This document shows positions 1 through 7,836 of a stretch of DNA of 16,622 nt, in pieces; position 1 is the stretch's first letter; each line of letters opens with the position of its first letter. Source of the stretch: an uncultured Clostridia bacterium (lineage in GTDB: Bacteria; Bacillota; Clostridia; Oscillospirales; Ruminococcaceae). The notes below the pieces were generated by a model that made no database searches, was not told where the DNA came from, and was given only the letters and a program-made list of their open reading frames with translations. A program made the position numbers and the translations under genes. The DNA lies in NCBI GenBank assembly GCA_947427325.1, contig CANEHP010000028.1:1-16622 (forward strand), in the 5' to 3' direction.

Positions 1-15
1 CGGCAAAATTTGCCG
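1..15. repeat. Perfect short palindrome at window edge
   Basis: CGGCAAA-A-TTTGCCG has 7-bp arms around one base. It could be part of an operator or the foot of a hairpin belonging to sequence left of the window. No U-tract follows, so it is not called a terminator. The palindrome is seen directly; its function is unknown. Confidence 0.4.
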
Positions 16-134
16 AAAAGATGCGTGCCAATTTCTATGAGAACAAGTTCTTAATGTATTTTTGTGTTTTTGGCAAGGATCACTTGGATACAGCTTTTTG
101 TTTAAAATCATTTGCATTTTATGTAATATTATGA
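3..134 (+). CDS. Possible C-terminal fragment of an upstream gene (partial)
   Basis: The frame starting at base 3 is open from the window edge to a TGA at 132-134, about 43 codons. The first half reads like protein (AKFAEKMRANFYENKFLMYF); the second half is less convincing. I do not recognise a family. The stop lies inside the proposed promoter of the next gene, which is possible but not typical. An AT-rich stretch of this length can stay open by chance, so this is only a candidate. The sequence left of the window would decide it. Confidence 0.25.
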   Translation, partial: AKFAEKMRANFYENKFLMYFCVFGKDHLDTAFCLKSFAFYVIL

Positions 135-140
135 TAAAAT
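112..140 (+). promoter_or_regulatory. Candidate promoter of the response regulator/kinase operon
   Basis: TTGCAT (112-117) and TAAAAT (135-140) are separated by exactly 17 bp, and the TTG start of the regulator lies about 40 bases downstream. The -10 box matches the sigma-A consensus 5/6 and the -35 box only 3/6. The weak -35 would suit an activator-dependent promoter. LytTR regulators commonly autoregulate, but I cannot see a convincing pair of direct repeats upstream. Confidence 0.4.
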
Positions 141-180
141 AATTGTAGGCGCAAAATAAATATGGGTTGGAGGGATAACA

Positions 181-884
181 TTGATTAGGATTGCAGTGTG
201 CGATGACGACCGAGAATTTTCAGCGAGACTTAAATTGTTGATCAACAAATATTATTTCGAAGAAAAGGTTGAGTTTTATGCTGCGGTTTTTAACAGCGGA
301 ATGGATCTTCTTTTTGGAAAAAAGGATTATAATGCGGTTTTTCTTGATATTGATATGCCGAATATAGGCGGCTTTGAAATTGCCGAGAAATTAAGCAGTG
401 ATATTTTGATCGTTTTTGTTACAGCTCACGATGAACTGGTATACTCATCACTGAAATTCCGCCCTTTCAGATTTATCCGAAAAGGACATTTAGAGAATGA
501 ACTGCCGGAAGTATTGGCTGACCTCAAAAAAGAAATTTTTAAAAACAACGCCAAAAAAAATTTATACTTCAGACCAAAAGCGGAGAGGCTGTGCTTAATA
601 TAGACGATATAGAATACATAGAGATCTACGGGCATCAGATCCGCATCATCGTTGCAGGGGCAGATCCTTTGGAATGTTACGGGAGTCTTTCTGTGTTGGA
701 AAAACAGCTTTCTGATTTTAATTTTGTGCGTACTCATAAAAGTTACCTTGTAAACTGCAAATATATTTTCTCTATTGAAAAAAATCGGATCATCCTTGAT
801 AGCAAAACAGAAATTCCTCTTAGCAGACAAAGAGTTGACATTGTTAAGAGTAAATTTAAAAATCATATATGGAGTATGATATGA
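181..884 (+). pseudogene. LytTR-family response regulator, split by a -1 frameshift
   Basis: This is an AgrA/ComE-type response regulator: a receiver domain that would take phosphate from the kinase encoded next, plus a LytTR DNA-binding domain. The TTG start is chosen because GGAGGG (169-174) sits 6 bases upstream. The receiver has the acidic pocket CDDD (residues 7-10) and phospho-acceptor Asp56 in LDIDMP. The first frame stops at 601-603. The LytTR half is read in the -1 frame to 882-884 and carries the typical FVRTHKSYLVN stretch. The -1 frame is open from 543, so the frames cross at or near the A8 tract at 553-560. One extra A gives the continuous reading AKKKFILQTKSGEAVLN. This could be a real lesion, a slippage-expressed gene, or an indel error. 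As written, most product would be a receiver with no DNA-binding domain. Confidence 0.88.
553..560 (+). other. A8 homopolymer at the frame junction
   Basis: Eight consecutive A follow GCC in the regulator gene, read as AAA AAA AAT TTA in the first frame. The receiver and LytTR frames overlap across this tract, and one added A joins them. A runs of this length are known substrates for transcriptional slippage and replication slippage. A AAA AAT also resembles a -1 ribosomal slip heptamer. Which of these applies, if any, cannot be told from one sequence. Confidence 0.6.
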
Positions 885-2197
885 ATGATGTTATTGAAAT
901 AGCTGCGTCGTTCGCAGAGTGCTGCATTGTTGTGAGATTGTGCAACGGATTTCTCGGATTTAAAAGTGAAAATCTCAAATGGTCAAAATCCGGAGTTTTC
1001 TTTATTTTGCTGGCGTTAAATAATGTTTTTCTCGGTCAAATGGAAGGTTTTGAAAACATCTCCATAGGAGTACTTTTATTTCTGTCTCTTGTGTATTCAT
1101 TTGTTTTTTTAAAGGGAAAAATATGGGAAAAACTGTTAGTCTCTGTTATCCCTACCGTTACCGCTCTTCCGATAAATTTAATCATAATAAATGGATTAAG
1201 TGCATTAGCCGGTAATGACAGAACAGCGGTAATGCCGGGCGGGTCAATGAGACTTTTGGGGTTGCTTTTATCCAAAATAATATTCTTTATCTTGTGCGAA
1301 GTTATTATAAAGATAAAGAGAAAACAGGTATATTTGTTTAATAGATTTCAGCAAGTGATTCAGTTATCTTGCTTTTTAATTTCATTTGTTATAGCAACAC
1401 TACTTTGGAATGTCTCCAGAGAGCTGAATGAAGTTTCGCCTATATTTGCTGTGATATTCCTTTTAATTATTTTCTTGAATATCTTGCTTTATATTTTAAT
1501 GAGCAAAATGCAAAAGGACAATATTACAAAGGAGGAATTTAATCTGCTAAAAGCAACGCTCTCTGCACAGGAAAGGCTTGCAGTGGAAGTAAAGGAGCGT
1601 TATACCGAAATAAAAACTCTGCGGCATGATATGAAGCATTATTTTATTGCAGTGGCGGAGCTTATATCAGAAAATAAACCAAATGAAGCCAAGGAATTTA
1701 TCGAAAACATAATTAATGAAAAAATTAATCCTACGTCAGCGGTAATCGCTACGGGAAGCGCTATTATAGATGCTGCGATAAACAGTAAAATTGCTTCCTG
1801 TGAAAGCAAGGGAATCGAAATCAAATGTATGATTGATACACAGCTTGCGGGCGTCAACGATATGGATATAAGTATTTTGTTGTCAAACCTTTTGGATAAT
1901 GCCATAAGCGGCTGTGATATGACAGAACCGAAAATCGAGCTTATGTTACAAAGCAAAAAATCCTTTACTTGTGTTACTGTCAAGAACAAAATCAGTACGT
2001 CGGTACTTGACAGCAATCCGAATCTTCATACAAAAAAGGAGGATAGAACCAACCACGGATACGGAATCAAATCAATAAAAAATATTGCAAAAAAATATGA
2101 CGGAAGCGCAGAATACAGTGAGAAAAACGGTTATTTTATCGCTGAGGTATTGCTGAAAAATACGGAAAATTGTAAATTTATGCCGTTTATGATGTGA
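881..2197 (+). CDS. GHKL-type sensor histidine kinase (AgrC-like)
   Basis: Membrane sensor kinase, partner of the LytTR regulator just upstream. I prefer the ATG at 881 over the one at 869: GGAG (871-874) lies 6 bases before 881, and this ATG overlaps the regulator stop as ATGA (881-884), the usual sign of translational coupling. That gives 438 residues. Residues 1 to about 205 hold roughly six hydrophobic membrane segments. A short coiled region leads to the H-box LRHDMKHY, with the phospho-acceptor likely His249. The HATPase_c domain follows, with N-box LLSNLLDNA (Asn340) and G-box GYGIKSI. This layout is the HPK10/GHKL kinase plan used in peptide sensing and in antibiotic-resistance transporters. 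The frame is fully open, unlike most of its neighbours. The ligand is unknown. Confidence 0.93.
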   Translation: MNDVIEIAASFAECCIVVRLCNGFLGFKSENLKWSKSGVFFILLALNNVFLGQMEGFENISIGVLLFLSLVYSFVFLKGKIWEKLLVSVIPTVTALPINLIIINGLSALAGNDRTAVMPGGSMRLLGLLLSKIIFFILCEVIIKIKRKQVYLFNRFQQVIQLSCFLISFVIATLLWNVSRELNEVSPIFAVIFLLIIFLNILLYILMSKMQKDNITKEEFNLLKATLSAQERLAVEVKERYTEIKTLRHDMKHYFIAVAELISENKPNEAKEFIENIINEKINPTSAVIATGSAIIDAAINSKIASCESKGIEIKCMIDTQLAGVNDMDISILLSNLLDNAISGCDMTEPKIELMLQSKKSFTCVTVKNKISTSVLDSNPNLHTKKEDRTNHGYGIKSIKNIAKKYDGSAEYSEKNGYFIAEVLLKNTENCKFMPFMM

Positions 2198-2220
2198 GCG
2201 TGCCGTTGGTGATAAAAGTA

Positions 2221-2249
2221 TTGCAATTTATAATTCAACGGACTATAAT
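2221..2249 (+). promoter_or_regulatory. Promoter of the lipoprotein/ABC transporter operon
   Basis: TTGCAA (2221-2226) and a perfect TATAAT (2244-2249) are 17 bp apart, 30 bases before the lipoprotein ATG. The -35 core, TTGCAA followed by TTTAT, resembles that of the regulator promoter, TTGCAT followed by TTTAT, so both may answer to the same regulator. This is a separate start site for the transport genes, independent of the kinase operon. Confidence 0.6.
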
Positions 2250-2278
2250 TATGACAAGAAAATAGGAGATTAAGAATC

Positions 2279-3301
2279 ATGAAAAAAGGAAAATTATATT
2301 TACAATATTGCCTTTGGCTTTAACATCCTTACTTATTGGTGGATGCAGCAGCTCCGAATCGGGTATTGTAACGGAAAGCACTTTCGACATTTATTCGCAA
2401 AAACCGATAGTTACAACAAAACCGGTAGTTACAACCCCAAAAGTCCCGGACAATGAAGATATATATGTAGATGACGAAGAACTGCCTGAATTCTACACTA
2501 CGGATCCCGAAAACGAAATGTATCTGGGAAACGGTATGTTTGTGAAAACTGCGGACTATGAGCAGATAGATCCCTTCGGGAATGAAATTGAAGGATGCTT
2601 TCTTATTCCTGATATGATTTTCGCAAGCAAGTATTCGCCATACAGCTCTAACAGTGTGGAAAATCCCGATGATTTTTCCGATGATAAAACCTGAGCATTG
2701 CATAATCATTTCTATATGTCGGCGACCGACGGCCGCTCGATTGTTTTAAGAAAAGGCGACAAGATCGGAAAAAAGGGGCTTGTGGTTGACGAGTGTTATA
2801 TGTATGTGGAGCCGAAAATTTTTGAAAGTAAAAAATTAAAGCAGACAATCGGAACAGGAATATATATGGGATGAAAAGCTTGTGCATAAAGGGGATTTTT
2901 CACTGAGCGGAATTCTTGTATTTGATAAAAACTCGGGTCTTGAGGAAATAGGCGGAGCGCCTCCGATTTATTTCTTTCCCGACGGCAGCGAATTTTATGA
3001 TATAGTTCCTCTTTTTGCAGGAGAAAACAGACTAATGCTCGATTCCTGCGTTACCTTCTATGATGAAAACGGAAGTGAACCTGCATTCGCTGTAAACAGC
3101 GGGATTCCGCTTACTTTCTCCACAGATAAAAACTTAGATTGGCTTCCCGATGACGCTTTTGACTCGATTTACTATAAAAGAGCAACTATAAGCTTTTCGG
3201 ATCTGACTTATTATGATATTAACAGAGGACCTCAGGGCTATATTACAGGTACGGTTACTTCCCTTGATGAAATAAAGGATATTGAAGGAAAAAACGACTG
3301 A
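2279..3301 (+). pseudogene. Predicted lipoprotein of unknown function, three lesions
   Basis: The reconstructed protein, about 340 residues, is secreted and lipid-anchored. The ATG at 2279 follows AGGAG (2264-2268). The reading starts MKKGK and, after restoring one A in the run at 2288-2292, continues into a hydrophobic signal peptide with lipobox LLIGGC and a Ser/Thr/Pro-rich linker (to about 2450). As written, the ATG frame stops at 2321-2323. A TGA at 2692-2694 interrupts the body; the same frame stays protein-like afterwards (ALHNHFYMSATDGRS). A second frame change falls in the TA-repeat near 2859-2867 and leads to YIWDEKLVHKGDFSLSG and on to the stop at 3299-3301. I do not recognise the family. 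Its place between the sensor kinase and a transporter suggests an accessory substrate or signal-binding lipoprotein, which is inference. Confidence 0.8.
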
Positions 3302-3432
3302 AAATCCGGCTAAATAATGAACATTATTGTAAAAATACCGCACTCCGGACTGTTTCAACATTTGACAAACCGAAAGATGTATGATGAAATCATCAGAATA
3401 TTATAAAATAAAACCATATGAAAGGCACTAAA

Positions 3433-4479
3433 ATGAAAAAAACAAATATTACAAAGCTGATATGCAGTTTTGTTTTAATTGCCGTCGCATTTACAGCGTG
3501 TTCATCAAACACTGCGAAGGAGGAAAGTGCAAAAATAGTGATTTGGGGTACAGTGTACGGCAATGGCGAGTTGAGCGAAACAGAAAGCTGTGCTCTTACA
3601 TTTTTGGATTACGGAACAATGGAAACCGTTTATCTTTGCGAGCAGATAAACTGCGATCACAGCAATTATCTCACCGAGGACGAGCAGCCCTGTTTTGCAT
3701 ACGGAAAGGAAATACTGCCTGTGCTTTATGGCGGCAGGCTTTACTGGTTTCGCGATTCCTCAACCGTTTCGGGCGGAAAATTACAGAACAGCTTAACGCT
3801 TATGTCCTCCGAACCTTTCGGTTTATCCGAAAAAGAAATATGTAAAATAGACGGACTGACTCTTGATTTCAGCGCATCCGCCTATATGAAAAACGGCGTA
3901 CTTTATTTCTTTCCTTACGAACAGGAAACGGACGAAAACAACGTTGTAACAAACAAGTTTTCCTATCATCTTGCCAGCCTTGAGCTGAGCAGCGGAAAAT
4001 ATACCGATTTGGGTGTGCAAGGCACACAAGAGCCTTCAATCAAGGGATTTTATGACGACAAATTCTATTTTGACGACAACGTTTTCGACGTAAAAAACAA
4101 AAGCGTATCGGCAAACGAAACGCCGCATAACGACGGTGAAACAGTAATAAGTGATGATTATTACGCTTATAATTCAGGAGAAAATATTGAAATATTATGT
4201 GCAGGCGGAAAAGACAAAAAAATTATTTTATCAGACGCTGTAAATATAGAAAGCATTATTGTTGACCACCGCCTTTTTATGTCGAAAAATTCGGAAACCG
4301 AATGGTATTATTACGACCTGACCGAAGAAGCTCCCGCTAAGCACGATATAACCGCAAATTAAGGCTGGGCGCAGGTTATCGCACAACACGAGGACGATTA
4401 TATCCTTAACGTTTTTGATCCTGAGGAGCAGTCCATATCCAAAGTAAAGGTTTCCAAATCGGAGATTTTCGGAGCATAA
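3433..4479 (+). pseudogene. Propeller-type lipoprotein with C-C-H-C motif, nonsense TAA near the C-terminus
   Basis: I prefer the ATG at 3433 over 3418 because AAAGG (3421-3425) is 7 bases upstream. The signal peptide is MKKTNITKLIC... with lipobox AFTAC. The mature part has tandem units in which a GGRLYWF-like strand recurs (KNGVLYFFP, DDKFYFDDN, DHRLFMSKN, ETEWYYYDL). This resembles the beta-propeller lipoproteins (DUF5050/PQQ-like) of Clostridia, including their conserved CEQINCDHSNY...C segment. The frame meets TAA at 4360-4362 (DITAN-stop) but remains clearly coding for 38 more codons (GWAQVIAQHEDDYILNVF) to TAA at 4477-4479. The product therefore loses roughly the last propeller strand set and may not fold. 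The ATPase gene starts 16 bases further on, so this was one operon. Confidence 0.8.
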
Positions 4480-4494
4480 TAAAAGGAGAAGCGA

Positions 4495-5229
4495 ATGCTT
4501 GAAATCCAAAATTTAAATAAGCATTACGGTAGAAAACCTGCACTTTGCGTTTTTTCTTTTACCTTTAAAAACGGCATATACGGTCTTTTAGGTCCTAACG
4601 GTGCGGGAAAATCCACGCTTATGAATATTATTTCGGGAAACCTTTACGGCGACAGAGATTCAAGGCTGCTGTGGAACGGAAACGATATAAGCCTGCTCGG
4701 AAAAGCTTACCGCAGCAACATAGGCTTTATGCCGCAGCAGCAGTCAGTATATGAAAACTTCACGGCAAGACGTTTTCTTATGTATATTGCGGCGCTTAAG
4801 GGAATAAAAACCAAGGAAGCCCTAAATGATACTGAAAAGCTTTTAAAAACCGTTGAGCTGTCTGATGTCGCCGACAAGAAAATCGGTTCGTTTTCAGGAG
4901 GAATGAAGCAGCGCATACTTATTGCGCAAGCACTTTTAGGAAATCCGCAGCTTGTTCTTCTCGATGAACCCACAGCGGGACTTGACCCTAAGCAGCGTGT
5001 TATAATCAGAAATGTTGTAAGGGAATTATCCGAAAGCAAGATAATAATTATAAGCACTCACATCGTTTCCGATATTGAAAATATTGCAGACTGTATCATT
5101 ATTATGAAGCAAGGACAAATCATTGCAAGCGGAAGCGTCGGAGAGCTTTGCCAAAGCGTTCAGGGAGAAGAAAAAACGCTTGAAAACTTATATATGATGC
5201 ACTTCGGCAGCGATATATCAAATTCTTAA
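4495..5229 (+). CDS. ABC transporter ATP-binding protein, BcrA/lantibiotic-export type
   Basis: Cytoplasmic ATPase that would power the permease encoded next. The 244-residue length is normal for the family. AGGAG lies just upstream of the ATG. All motifs are present: Walker A GPNGAGKST (33-41), Q-loop around MPQQQSVYENF, signature FSGGMKQR (Ser134 onward), Walker B LVLLDEP (Asp157, Glu158), D-loop AGLDP, and switch His189 in STHIVSD. The sequence is closest in style to ATPases of ABC-2-type exporters for peptides or antibiotics (CcmA/BcrA group). It is intact although the lipoproteins before it and the permease after it are broken, so on its own it has no working partner within this locus. 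Confidence 0.93.
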   Translation: MLEIQNLNKHYGRKPALCVFSFTFKNGIYGLLGPNGAGKSTLMNIISGNLYGDRDSRLLWNGNDISLLGKAYRSNIGFMPQQQSVYENFTARRFLMYIAALKGIKTKEALNDTEKLLKTVELSDVADKKIGSFSGGMKQRILIAQALLGNPQLVLLDEPTAGLDPKQRVIIRNVVRELSESKIIIISTHIVSDIENIADCIIIMKQGQIIASGSVGELCQSVQGEEKTLENLYMMHFGSDISNS

Positions 5230-5285
5230 AGAATAGCTTCAATTTTTATAACCGCAATAAATTTGAAAAGAAAGCGCTATTGCAA

Positions 5286-7544
5286 ATGAAAATATTTTTA
5301 TATGAACTGTATAAGCTGTTTAAAAACAAAGCGGTTACAACGGTGTTTCTTCTGCTTTTTGCTGTAAATACAGTATTCGCTTGCTTGTATGCTCCTGTGG
5401 AAGGTGTTCCCGATAAAGCCTTAATTGAAATGAACAGACGCTTTGAATCAGCCGATGAAGCGGATAAAAGGCTTATAATGCTTACAACGGGCAGCGATTT
5501 CATACCCGGCAATATGTTAAATCCCATACTGCCTTCTGCGGATATGGAGCAGGATTTATCAAGGGTACTTAATTACACCGAAAAAATAGAAGGTATAATT
5601 GACGCCGCAGAAAAACACTCTAATCTTTCGGCGTTCGTAAAAAAGAACAGCTTCAGCTATAGAAATAATCTTGCAGCTATGGAAGCCTTTGAAGCCGTGA
5701 GAGATGTTAAGCCGAGCTATTACCTGCCATATTCCACAGACTTTTTTATAAAAAGCAATATAACAGATATAATGATGTTTTTTATTGTGCTGACAGCTGC
5801 CGCAGGCTCAGTATGGAACGATAAGCTAAGAGGAGTGACTGCGCTTATTCACACCGCAAAAGAGGGCAGATAAAAAACTGCCGTTTCAAAGCTGCTGTCT
5901 GTTTTTGCCTTTACATTTGCAGGCATATCGGCATTATATGCAGTTCCGCTTTTAATAGGCGGCGCAAGATTCGGATTCGGCGATCTGTCACGTCCGATAC
6001 AGTCCATTGCGGATTTTTCACTTTCTGCCCTTAATATAAGCGTTGGCAGCTATTTACTGCTGCATATTGCCGTTAAACTAACCGCTTTTTTTGTTATCGC
6101 AGTTTTTATAATGATATTATGCTCTGTGTTTAAAAATATTATCACTGCCTTTGGGGCGGCAGGCGCAGCAGCTGCTGTATTTACAGCGCTTTATACGGGA
6201 ACAGGCGACATATCTTCATATGCCGCCCTTAAATTTTTAAATCCCGTGTGCCTTATTCAGCCGCAGCAAATTTTCGGCAGATACTTAAATCTTAATTTTT
6301 TTGAATACCCGATAAACGCCGCCGCTGCGTGTATGGCACTGCTGACAGTCTTATTCATAGCCGTTAGTGCGGCATTTTTGCTGATTTACACATTCAGCCT
6401 GCCCTATAAAGCGTCAAAAATGCACCTGAATGTTATAAAAAATATAAAAATGCATTTTAAACCTTCTGCTTCGCTTTTCAGGAATGAGCTGTATAAAACC
6501 TTTATTGCCGATATGTGCCTTCCGATAATATTGCCGCTTTGCCTTTTCAGCGTATACAGATACAGCACTTTAAGCTTGCCCTACAATGCTGACGAAGCGG
6601 CTTACAACAGCTATATCAATATAATAGGCGGAGAGGTGGACGAAAACACCTTGAAATTTATTGAGGAAGAGGATAGGATTTTTTCAGAATATCAGGAGAA
6701 ATACGACTTATACGATTTATCGGGCAGCAATGCCGATGACGACGAAATAGATAGGATACGGCGGAAGCTTAACTACAAAAACGGCTTTGAAGCTGTAAAG
6801 AAACGGGCGGAATACATTTATCACAATCCCGAAAAGCATTTACAGCTGATTTATGAAACAGGGTATAACGAGTTGTTTTCCGTAAAGGGTTTCAGCTCGG
6901 ACCTGCTTCATTCTCTGATTGCTGCTGCGGCGCTTGCCGTTTGCGTTTCTTCAATTTACGCCGTTGACAATCAGAAAAAACTGAAAAATGTGATAAGAAC
7001 TGCGGTGAACGGCAGAGGAAAGCTGTTTTTTTACCGCATTGTCTGCTGCCTGATAATAAGCGCCGTTGTTTTTGCGGCTGTTTTTTCGCTTCAATTTATT
7101 TTTGTGCTTAATAATTACGGATTTTATTACCTTGACGCACCTCTGCAAAGCATAACCGCACTTACCGATTATGAAAGCAGCCTCACCGTTATGGAATATA
7201 TGATTTTGATTTATGCGGCAAGGTTAATATCCTTAACTGCGATTTCGGTTATTATGCTTTGTATTTCAAGGGTATGTGCAAATATACCTGCCGCGCTTTT
7301 TTCCAACCTGGTAATATTTGCCCTTCCGATTTCCTTAGGTTTATTTTCCAACAAGCTGTCCGGCATCTGGTTTACGCCTTACCTTTCGGGGAATGGGATC
7401 AGATATGCAGCAACAGCTAATACGGTATTCACTGTAATGTTGACTGTTTTGTGTATCGCATCAGCCGTATTTATAGAAAGAATTAAATGGGGGAAAGGCA
7501 GTAACTTATACGAATATCGATTTAAAAAACAGAAAAATCCGTAA
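5286..7544 (+). pseudogene. Double-module ABC-2-type permease interrupted by TAA
   Basis: The membrane part of the exporter, about 752 residues if the stop at 5871-5873 were sense. The frame is identical before and after it (EGR-stop-KTAVSKLL) and the region between 5874 and 6110 is protein-like throughout. The protein is two similar modules in tandem. Each starts with an amphipathic N-terminus (FLYELYKLF; LFRNELYKTF), a first membrane segment and a polar extracellular loop. Each then has a membrane segment leading to a basic cytoplasmic loop (LIHTAKEGR; VIRTAVNGR) and several more membrane segments. The TAA falls exactly in the first such loop, leaving a fragment of about 195 residues with few membrane spans. 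No ribosome binding site or start follows the stop closely, so reinitiation is unlikely. The start could also be TTG at 5280; the ribosome binding site is weak for both. Confidence 0.82.
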
Positions 7545-7558
7545 CGTGTTATAAAGTA

Positions 7559-7594
7559 AATGACTGATAGTTTATTAATACTGTCATTCTTTTT
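7559..7594 (+). terminator. Weak candidate terminator after the permease
   Basis: AATGAC (7559-7564) pairs with GTCATT (7583-7588) around an 18-base loop, followed by CTTTTT. The stem is only 6 bp and AT-rich, so it may be inefficient. It sits 15 bases after the permease stop. Confidence 0.3.
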
Positions 7595-7614
7595 GTAAAG
7601 CGATGATGTTATTA

Positions 7615-7630
7615 TGTGTAAATATACACA
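7615..7630. promoter_or_regulatory. Short inverted repeat, possible operator
   Basis: TGTGTA-AATA-TACACA is a perfect 6-bp inverted repeat about 50 bases upstream of the -35 box of the diguanylate cyclase promoter. Its size and position would suit a dimeric regulator, but no matching site is seen elsewhere in the window. Confidence 0.3.
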
Positions 7631-7679
7631 AAAAACAATGCGGTAATTGTAACTATTTTAACAAAATACTAAGCAGTCA

Positions 7680-7708
7680 TTTACATTTACAAAAAAAAGT
7701 GGTAAAAT
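7680..7708 (+). promoter_or_regulatory. Promoter of the GGDEF gene
   Basis: TTTACA (7680-7685) and TAAAAT (7703-7708) have a 17-bp spacer, and each matches the sigma-A consensus 5/6. It lies about 130 bases before the ATG, which implies a 5' leader of about 120 bases that holds no gene I can see. Confidence 0.55.
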
Positions 7709-7836
7709 AACCTTGAATTATAAAATGATTTATAATATCACAAGTCATATTTATTGATCTTGATGATTATTTCCGATAAATTTGAAAATATCAAAGTTTT
7801 TCGGTTTAAAACGCATACTGAAAACGGAGATTGAAA

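Noticed and set aside
3362..3404. Promoter from TTGACA (3362) upstream of lipoprotein 2
   Set aside because: The -35 box is perfect but no -10-like hexamer lies 16-19 bp away; TATTAT at 3399 is about 31 bp downstream.
2692..5873. Stop codon reassignment explaining in-frame TGA and TAA
   Set aside because: Both TGA and TAA would need to be sense, yet the intact genes here end in TGA (kinase) or TAA (most others) at their expected lengths. Frameshifts in the same locus also need a different explanation.
6111..7544. A separate 477-codon membrane protein gene
   Set aside because: The frame is continuous with the upstream permease part apart from one TAA. Residues between 5874 and 6110 are hydrophobic and protein-like, and there is no ribosome binding site at 6111.
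7713..7736. TTGAAT/TATAAT pair upstream of the GGDEF gene
   Set aside because: The spacer is only 12 bp. The TTTACA/TAAAAT pair at 7680-7708 has the correct 17 bp.
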